Shown here piece after piece: positions 1 to 10,727 of a stretch of 64,000 bases of DNA (the stretch's first letter is position 1; each line of letters begins with the position of its first letter). Under the pieces are notes generated by a model. The model ran no database searches. It was given only the letters and a program-made list of their open reading frames with translations, and was not told the DNA's origin. Made by a program: the position numbers and the translations under genes. Origin of the DNA: Adineta ricciae (taxonomy: Eukaryota; Rotifera; Eurotatoria; Adinetida; Adinetidae); the NCBI GenBank assembly GCA_905250025.1, contig CAJNOJ010000033.1, positions 186,001 to 250,000 of the forward strand, written 5' to 3'.

Positions 1-361
1 ATGAAAGAGGTGTTTGAACGAACTCAAGCGTTCGAAAAGAAACGTCTGGATTTCTTCAAAGAAACGTTCGAAGAATTCTCAAAAATATTAGAGACAGCCA
101 CGGAAGACAAGTATGTTAACCTTGATGATGATGGTGATGACACATCTTATATTTGATCTTTTCCAGTCCAACGCTAAAGAAAATGAATGACGACTACAAA
201 ACAAATATAACTGCACATGATTCCAACGAAGACTTATCGTGGTGGGATCAAAACTATGGTATGTTTAATAATAGTCTTTCCAGTAGATGCTATATCTTCT
301 TTGTTGTATAGGTACGCAAACCAACAATCGCTGGCCGGAATATGAAGAATATCGTGATTGA
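1..361 (+). CDS. PACSIN/syndapin-like F-BAR protein, 3' end only
   Basis: Three exons (1-110, 167-258, 312-361) give the last ~83 residues, joined in phase by 52-56 base GT-AG introns. The peptide matches the end of the PACSIN F-BAR domain: a helix reading EVFERTQAFEKKRLDFFKE, then EDLSWWDQNYGTQ, then NRWPEYEEY (family form MNWPQFEEW). F-BAR domains dimerise and bend membranes; PACSINs use an SH3 domain to recruit dynamin in endocytosis. Here a TGA at 359-361 follows the F-BAR end directly, so neither the linker nor the SH3 domain of typical PACSINs is encoded on this exon. It could be an F-BAR-only paralogue or a short isoform. The 5' part lies outside the window, so the ATG at base 1 is probably internal. 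Confidence 0.8.
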
Positions 362-1273
362 TCATAAATGTTGTGCATTTTATCTCATGATAATCAGACA
401 ACTGCTTTTCCCCTCTACCCTCAACTTGTTTAATTTTCTTGTGAACTAAAGCTTTTGTTGTTGTTTTTCTTCTTCTTATATATGCCAAACAATGAGACTA
501 CAGGTCATTTCTGTTCGATAGAAATTTGCTGATATCTTTTGTGTATGTATTTTTGTCTCTTCAGCTGAAGAATAAAGAGATGAATATATATATATATATA
601 TAGCCAAGCTGATATATACTTTTATTCAATATATGTACATATAATCATTACTTTGATGTACTATCGAATAATGCAAATGATACGTTTGGCAATACTATCA
701 GAATGTGATTTATGATCGTCTTTGTACGTCCATCATCACGTATCTTTGACTACATTGATTGATATTCTATCTTATCTAGTCTCATACATTGAAGTGACTG
801 TAAAATATAGTCGAGAATGTAAGAGAAACTCGGGATTGCCCTCATTCGTAAAACTACAAATAATTCGTCTAAAACGTAAATCATCTTATATCCGGTTCAG
901 TTCTAGACTATGCTATGAATGGTTCTGTAAATGATAATTGAATTGAGCGATATCTTCTGCTATTTTCTTTCTTGTTATATTACCATTATTAATGATGGTC
1001 AATATTGCTATTCATTACAGGCAAAGCATCTATCCGATAACACTTGAACAATAATAACGTCGAATACATACACATATCAAGAGTGTACATTCCATTGTTA
1101 TCTCGATACCATCTTCATGTTCGTATCAGTATTTGCTCGCAGCTCTCTGTTCTCAGACATACTTGATTCACTATTCGCGTACATATTCGGTGTTCTTGTT
1201 GTTGTCGATTTCTGGTATATTCGTACATCAGTTATCTTCACTTTAACTTCACACATCGCCATCGATACTGAGA
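362..1273. other. Non-coding stretch
   Basis: No supported gene. Short open frames here have neither splice-consistent partners nor recognisable sequence. It holds the 3' flank of the F-BAR gene, a TA dinucleotide run and the upstream flank of the next gene. Confidence 0.6.
582..602. repeat. (TA)n microsatellite
   Basis: About ten uninterrupted TA units in the 3' flank of the F-BAR gene. Confidence 0.9.
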
Positions 1274-1735
1274 ATGGGTGCGAAACTAACCAGAAAAAAT
1301 CAAAGTCTGACCATCGTAAGAACGACTGAAGATCAAGAGAAAATCTTAACAACTGCTGAAAATACGAACAAGCATGTTCAGTTATCAACAACAGAAAGCA
1401 ATAGTAAACAAACGAAGAAGAAAAAATCCAAACTGGACACAACAAAGGTCGACAAAAGTACGAATACAGAAAATTGTATACTGCCAGTATCGTTATTCAG
1501 CGAACAATTGGTTGGTGATAAAATATCTACTGGAGTAGCAGATAACAATGTCGAACATGTTCCACCTGCTGACACTCAAAATGGAATCGTCTCAGGTGCT
1601 TTTCACATTGATAATCAAGACACTTCAAACGGTCAAAACCATCGCATCAGTATTCTGAACAATTTAACTGATGCAACAAATAGTGCTTCGTCGACAGTTA
1701 CTGGTATTACAGACGAAATTGACAATCATAAATAA
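1274..1735 (+). CDS. Hypothetical Ser/Thr/Asn-rich protein, possible N-myristoylation
   Basis: Single open exon of 153 residues ending in TAA. Not recognised. It starts MGAKLTRKNQ: Gly at position 2 and Thr at position 6 fit the N-myristoyltransferase pattern, and the following basic residues would help membrane binding. A lysine cluster (KKKKSK, residues ~48-53) could be a nuclear signal. The rest is hydrophilic and low in hydrophobic residues, so probably disordered. The ATG is preceded by an adenine-poor context and no upstream exon could be tied in. It may be a real small gene or a 3' exon. Confidence 0.4.
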   Translation: MGAKLTRKNQSLTIVRTTEDQEKILTTAENTNKHVQLSTTESNSKQTKKKKSKLDTTKVDKSTNTENCILPVSLFSEQLVGDKISTGVADNNVEHVPPADTQNGIVSGAFHIDNQDTSNGQNHRISILNNLTDATNSASSTVTGITDEIDNHK

Positions 1736-3067
1736 ATGTTGTTATCCTGTTAAAAAAAATGACATATCGACAAATCAAGCATAGAAAAGACCGTTTCCAT
1801 TTTTATTCTCATTTATCCCGTTAACATTTATTCCATATTCAATTTATTCAATATTGTGTCGTTCTAGGATTTTCGTACAATCATTTATTCCATGTACGTG
1901 AATGATTTAGGTAGTAAATTTATAATATACGATGAGAAATCAATGATAGTTTTAGCAAACTTACGTTCGAGAAACTCCATAATCGAGTTCTGTTCTAATT
2001 TAAACTTCGGTATTGCATTACCAAGTATACAATATCAACTAGGATAATATCTATTGATACACAGCAGTACATATTCTATCAACAGTGGATTATTTCATGG
2101 TCAGTTTTTTTTTCACGCATGTAACATGAACAAAGTTTCGATCGTATCGTCTTAAATTTCTCAACAGACAAAAGAGTTCTTATAGACATACAACGGTAAG
2201 CTCGATCATTTTCATGTCGATGAACTCGTAATTGTATTGTTTATTTTATTTCCTTATTTAATGTTTGACTAGTCATTTCCTCTTCCTATATTGTACCGTT
2301 GACATTGAACGTTGCATTAGGACAAGGCTAACAAAGACAAAGAATCATTAGCGATGAAAATGTATGAACAAAGAATGTGCAAGCAATGAATAGCATTCAT
2401 TCTGGACGTCGTATTGATGTTATATCAATTGACATTTGAATTGCATAGATTCTCAATGAAAAACATCTATCATCGAATAGGCTCTTTCAACTTCAAAATA
2501 TGTTTGCTAGTCATAAAACTTATGAAGTAGTGGGACATACACGAATACGTTTATTCTATTGCTTCTATTTGTTCTAAATTAGCCTTCTTTTTCATCGATA
2601 GTGATTCATGATGTTCAGTACTCCATTCTTCTTTACTTTTTTCTGCGTATAACAACAATGAACACTAAATAGACGAAGACCTATAGAGAAAGGAAAAGTA
2701 AGTAAGACCAATATGGAAAGAGAGGAGAAGAGAGAAAGGAGACAAGGACAAACAGACAAACAAACACGAATCATTCTTATAGACAAGAGAAAAAAAAAAC
2801 AAATGAGAGACGTAGATACAAAATAGCAGAAGAAACCAAACAAAAAACACTGTTAGATGGATTGTAAATGCTAAACTTCTGATTGCGATCTCGGTTCAAG
2901 TCGGCTCCAGAGAAATAAGCGATCGACTAAATATCTTCATCATTGGTTTGAACGATATGAGTAGATTGTGACCGGCACGTAATTGAGAAAAATCGAAAAA
3001 CAAATGGACAACAAAAAAAAATGTGAGAAAGAGAAAGACATTTGAAAACAAAGTAGAAGAATAGTTC
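1736..3067. other. Non-coding; downstream flank of the glucosyltransferase
   Basis: No supported CDS. From ~2590 to 3067 the + strand is strongly purine-rich (a C/T-rich transcript on the - strand), typical of a 3' UTR of the minus-strand gene. Open frames there translate to Phe/Leu/Ser low-complexity sequence only. Confidence 0.55.
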
Positions 3068-6000
3068 CTAGACAATCTGAGATGGTTGTTTCGTAGATAG
3101 AGACGATGAAAGAATGTGTGGGCCAGCCACGGGTGATATGGAATTAGTCGATGAGGAGGAAGACGACGACGAAGAGGAAGTTGACATAGATGATGAAGAT
3201 GATTCGACAAGAAGAGATGGGGCAGGTGGTGGGGAAGGTGAAGGAGTCAGTTCTTCAGCTCGTGTACCAGAACCGAGACGATACTCTTTTCCACGCCATT
3301 TGATCGTTGATGAGCCCGTGAATGCTTTGAAATATATGTAAAACGAAGAAAGTTCTCTCACAAGCCATGCTATTGCGAATTCAAATTTCGAAAATGGAAG
3401 TGCACCGCCCTAGACAAATGACAAGCAACAAATCACTATTCATTTCATGTCGCAGGAGACAAAACATACTTGAGTTATTCGAAGCATCAAATAATCAAGG
3501 ATAAACCAGATAAGGATGTGGCAGGCAGCAACAACGAGCGCATTCCATTCAAATAAATAATTTGTTACTAAACCTGCTAAGATAGCAGACGAAAAACACT
3601 CTTGGAGAGGCTCTAAATATGCCAATGGGCTCAAGCGCATTCTTAATTTACACCATCGAACCATTCGATCGATCCATGTTGATACAGAATATTCGCCCGA
3701 GTTTTGTTGAGCAGGCGCGGATGCCACACGTAGTTGCCAACCTTGTTTAGCAACCTCGTATGCAATGTAATAATCTTCTGCTATATAATGGCCAAACGCA
3801 CGTAGACCACCTACATGATCAATACATTCTTTGCGTATTAAACAAGACATTCCAGTAACACAATTAATCCCAACTAAATTGATTGTCATATACATACGAG
3901 CATGCTGAGTACCGAAATAGACCTAAAGTAAGAAATGAAGTTAAACTTTGTCTGTTGTCTTTGTCATGAATTTCGAATAATTAAAAAATCTGGCAAGTAC
4001 ATATTTGTTCTCTAATAACAAATGAAAAACCCCCGTTTTATTTCGATTTCATATCAAATATTTTGATATAAATATTTACTAGCGATGTACTCATTTTAAT
4101 AGCAAGATCAAATCTCATTTCTAGCCTACATACCTTTTCAACAGACCCAGCAAAACCTTTTCTATCACAAGTAAATGGCATTTGATGAACAAGACCAACC
4201 GTATCAGTCATACACATAACCATATCATACAAAGTATTTTCATGCATCATCAAACCGCTATCTGATATCAATATGTATGGATATTGAGCTTTTTCATAAG
4301 CGGGGAGCATATTAAATATTTTTGGATTTCGAATTTCCGTAACTCCACTTTTTGATGATTTATCACCGGATAATTTTTGCGAAAGTGAACCTAATCAAAA
4401 AAGAAATTTTTGTAATTATTTCTATTTACAAAACGAAAGCGACAAATGTCAATGTTAATGAGCAAATTATCCAAACTACTATCTCTTTTTCATGTCGTTC
4501 TTACACGTTAAAATCTATTCCGTGCGTTAGAGAATCTGTTATCTGCAAGCGTGTGAATGAGTGAGAGAGATGTATACCGCAACACAAAAGTCGTTTCCAT
4601 ATCGACCTTCGTTGTCGTCGTGGCAGATCCTCTGTCGAACCAGTTACCAACGGTGTCCGATCATTTCCTTGTTCTTCATCGATATTGTTCTCGTGTATTT
4701 TCGCTTCAAATTCACTTCCTGTTAGTCATTCGATGAAGAGGTTTTTATTAGATGAAGTACTTATCCGAGAGAAAGAATGAGAAGGGAACGACTTGCAGTC
4801 ATTCGGTACATTCATTTTACTTACCAACAAATAATTGCGATTCGACATGTGGATATTGTTCCCGTAATCGCTCGAGTAAATCGATCAATTCTTTATCGTG
4901 TTCTTGTACACAGAAAAGTATTTCATACTATTCGACAAAGACGTCAATTAGAGGGAAATCAAATTCGTTTGAGTCAAGACTTACCCGAGGATATTGAAGA
5001 TTGAAAAAGGTTTTTAAATTTTCATATAGATTTGTATCGATGCCCGTCAATGGTTTAATTATCGAAACACCTGGTAATTCTTTGAGATTACTATGTGATG
5101 GTTTTCGATGGAATTTGTATAACCTAAACAATATTAAAATCATATTTCGAGAAATTCGTTTCCTCTTCGCTATATGCCAAGTTACACTTCAGTCTATCTT
5201 ATATAACGTCGGTTAGTTTTTCACTCTTCAATAAAACAATAATAACAACAATCAATCATACTGTTTGCTTAGCAGGTGTGCATTTTCTATAAAAAAAACT
5301 TTAATTGCTTGTTGCTAGTGTCACGAAAATAGGTTTTCCTATTGATCTAAGCAAGCCATTTTGATTATAGTTGTTGTTATTTTGTCGTTTTTTGTAGACA
5401 GAAAGAAAAAGAGTAATTTAATTCCTTCTGCTGCTTTGAAATTAAGCTCCTGCATTGTTATTCTCGAGGATACGAAGGGCAACTCGATCAAAAACAAAAG
5501 AAATATAGGCATGTCTTAATAATATCTATCTTTGGCGTGTGTGATCAAATGAATTTATTGTTGTTTTGATATGTCTGATTGGTTTCTGTACTTGTTATTG
5601 TAATGATGATGAATATCCTCTGGGAGACGAAAAAAAGCAGCGAACAGACAGATGTAGGCAAGTTGTTATTCTAGAGCGTCTGATAATCTCGTTTCGTCCA
5701 ATGTTCTGAGAGATCAACAATTAAAACGTACACGAAAGAAGGAGAAAGAAAAAAAAACATTGGCTTAAGGCCAAACGGAAACGGTCAACAAGAGTGAACA
5801 AAAAAGCATGCGCGAGGGTGAAAGAGGGAGAAAGGCAGAAGGGAGAAACGAAAGAATACGCATGTATCTAAATTGTTTACCTGTTAAGGTAGCAGGCAAA
5901 CATGTGAACATGAGTGCTCGGTAACCTTCTCATCAGCAGTCATTCTACCGAGACACTTCATGTAGACGACAGGTAAAACAAAAAGGCAGTATTTTCATCT

Positions 6001-6235
6001 GTACATTGGTTTTGTAACAACCAAACAAAAAACAACAAAGTAGAAAACGGAAAATCAAAGGTAGCGTCTGTTTCGAATTTACTCGATAACATTTTCCCGT
6101 CAAATAAAGTAGAAATCAATCTTACCCGTAGCTCATTCCGCTAATATGAAATAACCATACCAAAGTTATGATTAACAGTGCTAAAACCAGAGTTATGGAG
6201 AGCGCAATTGTGTATGCTATATGTAAGAAGAACAT
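3068..6235 (-). CDS. UGCG: Ceramide glucosyltransferase (glucosylceramide synthase)
   Basis: Transfers glucose from UDP-glucose to ceramide on the cytosolic face of the Golgi (family knowledge; GT21). Exons in transcript order: 6235-6126 (exon 1A), 5123-4985, 4927-4825, 4390-4134, 3922-3470, 3409-3068; phases close and give 467 residues. Exon 1A supplies the N-terminal membrane anchor. Family motifs are present in order: [14 protein letters not shown], the first Asp region CVQEHD, ISDSG, AEDYY and the (Q/R)xxRW-type motif RMVRW, preceded by QNSGEYS. The end of the conserved domain reads [12 protein letters not shown]. Human-type proteins stop near there; this one adds ~60 residues rich in Ser and Pro with a run of Ser at ~3160-3200. 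An alternative first exon lies upstream at 7486-7601. Confidence 0.93.
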
Positions 6236-7485
6236 GGCCAACAATAATCGTAGCAGATGGCACCCGAACAGACTTTGTCATCGACACTGCATTTTACGTA
6301 TAACTATTTGTCTGTACTTTTACGAATATGGAGGCGTAAAAGGATGAAGAAGCAAAAGAAAAGGAGGATGACACACACACACGAAAGAATGAATGGATGA
6401 ATGAATGACGAAGTATAATGATGAAGAGCAAGGCGAACAAAACTGAGCGAAAGAACGAAGTAAAAACAGCGAGTAGCGATTTCTTCATAATCGATAGAAA
6501 GGAGCGAGCAGAAGAAAAATAGAGGTAGAGAAGAGAAAGAGGAGAATGAGGGAGAAGTAGTACACCTCTCTCGTCTCAATTGAATGGAGTGAAAAAAAAG
6601 GAAGAGGAAGGAAAAGGAAAAGAAGATGGTACAAAGCTAGCCACGACAACTACGATTTCATTCGGGATTATTACTTTCATCAACAACAAACAAATGCTCA
6701 AGCTATCAACTTTTCTCAAAACCGATTATTGATACAGCATAGCAACGACAATGGAACATATTCGCTTAATATTTTTCATCGCAAACTATGCTATGAATTT
6801 ATAAAAACGAGCCAACCTATTCTGGTATGTGTGATTGTTTTTTTGTTGAAAGCCTGAAACTATCACATCGTTTATTCTTCCCATAATAAAAAGACTGCTA
6901 CAAGGCAAAATACAATTACTCGTATCAACACATTTTCATCTTCATTCACATTAATAGAACATTATCATCAACAAATGAAATGTATGTATGTATGTCATTG
7001 GTTGAATAAAATTTCCCAAATGAATTCGTCGAGCTGGAAACCTCGAGTTTTCCGTCTTTTTCTTGCGGTTTAGTTAGCTCTTTCGTCATCAGCATGCGTA
7101 CATATTCTAATCGTATTGAATACAACTAGGGTATACTCTGACTATCAATAGGCTCATGACTAATTTGAGCAGAGTGATCAAAACTGTGCTGAATGATTTT
7201 TTTCCTACACTTCCCTTATTAAAATATGATTTATCAAATTGTTTGGATAGGAATATTTTCTTACTAGATACATGAATACTCAGTCATACTTTAGCATATA
7301 TAAATATCATGTCTTCGATCATATCGATTACGTGTACTTTTCTTTTTTTTTCGTCGTTCGGTTATTTTATATGAGAGTCTGTGTCATATCATATCTCACA
7401 TGCCGAACACCCTCATTCGCAAGCGTTCTGCTCAATTAAACTCTCCTTCTGCGCCGTATTTAAAACGATGTAAAATTTATCTTAC

Positions 7486-7601
7486 CCGTAAAACAGACCA
7501 AGTAAATGGAATGTTGCTAGGAGAGACCAACCAAGAATAAGTAAATAGCCAAATGTGTGTAGAAAGATATCGATACTGCTGTTGCTATTAATACCTAGCA
7601 T
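7486..7601 (-). CDS. UGCG: Alternative first exon (1B) of ceramide glucosyltransferase
   Basis: ATG at 7601-7599 opens a 38-residue exon (MLGINSNSS..., then a hydrophobic segment ending LLGLFYG). It ends TACGG followed by GTAAGAT, the same last codon, phase 2 and donor as exon 1A at 6126. Either exon can therefore splice to the common exon at 5123 and place a transmembrane anchor before LYKFHRK. With 1B the product is 469 residues. Each exon has its own ATG and no acceptor that would chain them. Two promoters giving different anchors is the simplest reading. Confidence 0.75.
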
Positions 7602-8461
7602 TGATTAACTAGATGTGTGGATATCACTAATTAGATATTAAGATAAATTCGTTGGAGAATTTCTTCAAAGCCACACTAAACAACAATAGCAGCACTTGAA
7701 AGAAAAGAAAAAGAGAAATGATTTGTTTTATTTGCTTATTCTCAGTGCCTACAAGCTGTGGCCATAGAAGAAATGATGAATAAATACACATAATATATAT
7801 ACACAATGGTATGCGTCATTGTCGATGCCATGATACTTTATCTTGGGTCTCATTCTATCTCATATCTTTTGTGTTCTTTTCTCGATAGAGGGAACTCTTC
7901 ACTGGCTAATACGAATGCACAGAATGAGTCGAAAGTCTACGAATGAGATAAAATGAAAACATCTCGCGTATCTTGTCCTCCTCTTATCAGTTCAGTGTCA
8001 TCAGTTATTGTTCTACATCGTGTGTTAAATCCAATTCAAGTACACATGAAATAAACTTTAATCTTATATAATCGAACAATTATGTTCTTTCGAAAATATA
8101 CGTTATCCTATTTGCTTTGGCATAGATTCTGTTTACTCGTGTCAAACGTCGATGTCTGAAAGCATATCAATCAATATTTACCATTAGTGAATGATACACT
8201 ATAGAAGTGCCAACTTAATCGAGATAAATTTAACTTACGGAATCAGAGTAGTATATTGAAAAGAAAAATTCACTCGACAACACAATTGACAGAAACATCA
8301 AGTGGATAATCAAATTACAAAATGCGACGATCCTAATCAAGAAAATCGAATAAAAACCAATCATTGCTGTTCGATATTCAATCTTTTGTTCTGTCCTCCG
8401 GATATAATGCTATCAAATAAGATTAAGAAATCGAACTGATAAAAGTTTCGCGCATTATGAA
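7602..8461. other. Non-coding stretch
   Basis: Upstream flank of exon 1B and downstream flank of the first GPCR gene. No coding exon or RNA gene could be supported. Confidence 0.5.
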
Positions 8462-9463
8462 TCATTGTGTTCTCGGTTCTTGATGATTAACCATAGTCGC
8501 TTGCCGAGATAAGTTCTCTTTGTTTTTAAATAAATTTCGAAGGACTTGTCTTGATACTTGCCGAAAGATTGCCGAGGACAAATAGTTGACATAAAAGGTG
8601 GAGATATAATTGAAATAGAATGCTAAACGAGCTATTTGAAGATACAGGTACTCCTGTGCTTGACGCAACTCAGTTTTATCCATCGTTCGAGTTACACTGG
8701 AGTAAATATTCTGACTACAAAATGGAATGGATGATAAAATACAAATGAAGATTTGGAGGAATAACATCGATGCAAGTTGATCATCGATACGTGCTTTACG
8801 AGTGACAATACCTGAAGATGCAATGCATATTCGACGATGATGAATCCGACGAAGATTTTTCCAGGTTAAGAATCCGAATAAGCTCATGAAAAACCATGGA
8901 AATATCCCGTAACAACAAAGACTGAAAAAGAAAACGGCGATTTGTGACCAGATCCAAGATGTGTTTTCACACGAATATCTATTCAGCTTGATTTGTACTG
9001 GCTTTGCATAGACTAACGTTGGAATAGTCAGTATCGTCCAGAATACGATTGTAAAGATACAAACGCGTTTGGCAACCGAAGCACAATTCAAACGACGCCA
9101 TTTGATTTCGTCACAGGTCGAAAAGAATCGATCGATAGCTGAAAAGACCAGAAAGGATAGAGCATTCAACGATGTACAATGTGCAGAGAAATAACGAATT
9201 TTGCACCATGCTACATTAGTCGCTGTCCAAGGAATGTCAAATCCAGCATAAATGATCCGATCGGATAGACTGAATAGGATTTGTATCAAACTAGCAACAG
9301 AGGCAAATCGTAGATAGGTGCAATATGAACTGGAACGAAGAGTGTGATGATGAAAAGTTAGAATATTCCATATAGCACCAATAATACCAAGAATGAACAT
9401 GGTCAAGCCCCAGTAGATATTCAATTGTTGAGAAACGAAGTACAGTGTTTCAGATGTCGTCAT
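8462..9463 (-). CDS. Orphan class A-type GPCR, copy 1
   Basis: Intronless ORF of 333 residues with seven hydrophobic segments at about residues 16-38, 52-75, 92-112, 133-155, 175-200, 230-255 and 275-300. Rhodopsin-family marks: Cys in WCKIRYF before TM3, partner Cys in YSCENTS of loop 2, and DRF (in SAIDRFF) at the end of TM3 in place of DRY. The TM7 end reads NYLSS rather than NPxxY. The tail is short and basic. Ligand unknown; it resembles the lineage-expanded peptide/chemosensory-like receptors of invertebrates. The upstream intergenic region is shared head-to-head with the + strand gene starting at 10728. Confidence 0.8.
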   Translation of the reverse strand: MTTSETLYFVSQQLNIYWGLTMFILGIIGAIWNILTFHHHTLRSSSYCTYLRFASVASLIQILFSLSDRIIYAGFDIPWTATNVAWCKIRYFSAHCTSLNALSFLVFSAIDRFFSTCDEIKWRRLNCASVAKRVCIFTIVFWTILTIPTLVYAKPVQIKLNRYSCENTSWIWSQIAVFFFSLCCYGIFPWFFMSLFGFLTWKNLRRIHHRRICIASSGIVTRKARIDDQLASMLFLQIFICILSSIPFCSQNIYSSVTRTMDKTELRQAQEYLYLQIARLAFYFNYISTFYVNYLSSAIFRQVSRQVLRNLFKNKENLSRQATMVNHQEPRTQ

Positions 9464-10727
9464 CAGGGACTAAAGAACGCTTGAATATCAGGCGTGCTTG
9501 GATTATGAACAAGGAGCAAAGTTGATGTGATGGCACGATAGGATTAAGTTGCTCATAAACAAAGGCAAAACGATAGTCTGACAATATCAGAGCACTTGCA
9601 TGAGTTCCACATAATTTTTCTTCGTTGAAAGTAATTAAAATCATCGAATGTCACATTGAAATTTTCAATAGATCCTAATTAATGTCAAAAGCTGTCCTAA
9701 AGAGAAATAAAAGGAATAAAAAACTACACTGAAAGAGAAACCTGCGTGTTGCGTCAAGAAAACGTTATCCGGATTCATTTTGAAATAGATGAATGTAGAT
9801 CAATATAAAATCGAACTCTATTCTTTTTACAGCTCATCACTGATCATAGGATCAATGGAGTGAATGACTAATATCTCAATCTATTTGCAGCAGAAAGCGT
9901 CACATTCGCAAATATTGGACAGTGATGACATAGAAGAAATTCTGTCTATTCCTTCCTCATTCTAATCTTCTTTCTAGCGATGATTGTCTTTGTCACGTCG
10001 AATAAAATGAATTTTGGAAACTGTTCGCATTTTTTAAATAGCTCATGGAGTGTTTCCTCGTAATGTTCCATTCGACAGATCTGTCTTGCCCTGCTATATA
10101 TTGATGTCACATTGTTGTTTGATAAAATTCTTCTTCGCTACGTAAAATAGTCTTATGTATGTATCAGTTTGAATTGATTAAGATCGATCGCAAAATAGAA
10201 ATCAAGTTAAATCAATCGAAATAGATTCTTTTGAAATTGGTTAATTTTCAGTGATGTTTTTTCTCTTAAAAATGCGGTGAAAAGCCGATGAGAAATGATG
10301 TCATTGAAATCAATTTCTCATCATAAAAAGTCGGTTGAATTCAGATTTTTGGCTTTCAGTTATTACATGGATTTTGTTGTTTTCAAAAAAGCGAAATCGA
10401 TCTGAAGAAATATAAAGACTGATGTGTTGGAATGCTTTCATTATCGATTAGCTATGTAAGTATTTATTCTGAAACGAACAAATATTCTGGTATGATTTAT
10501 GCGTGGCGCCATCTGTTTGTGGTGCTTCTTATTTATTGTACATGAGACCAATCTGTTTTTGTTTGATTGAGCATTGAGTCCAGATCGAGTTTGACAGTTT
10601 CAGGATATTCTTGTTTTATACAGTTGATTGATGTGATATACACATTGTACTTTGCTAAATATTTCTATATTTTAGTTCGAAATTTTTCAAATATTCTGTC
10701 ATTTCAAGATATGAAATCTATCTTCAA
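9464..10727. other. Shared upstream region of divergent genes
   Basis: No CDS supported. The region separates the GPCR (-) from the + strand gene and probably holds both promoters. It contains a long imperfect hairpin at 10287-10322. Confidence 0.5.
10287..10322. other. Imperfect inverted repeat (hairpin), copy 1
   Basis: Arms GATGAGAAATGAT and ATCAATTTCTCATC pair over 13 bp with a single-base bulge and a loop of about nine bases. The same hairpin occurs at 17704-17739 in copy 2. Role unknown; it could be a dyad regulatory site or an RNA hairpin. Confidence 0.5.

Noticed and set aside
2592-2850. Overlapping minus-strand Phe/Leu/Ser ORFs that look like membrane proteins
   Set aside because: Low-complexity C/T-rich transcript sequence downstream of the glucosyltransferase stop; no conserved motif.
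3114-3341. Acidic 75-residue ORF on the + strand ([10 protein letters not shown])
   Set aside because: Exact antisense of the Ser-rich tail of the glucosyltransferase; an artefact of the repeated codons.
9450-9644. 64-residue minus-strand ORF upstream of GPCR (also 16867-17061)
   Set aside because: Overlaps the GPCR start and is duplicated only because it lies in the identical tract; reads as leader sequence.
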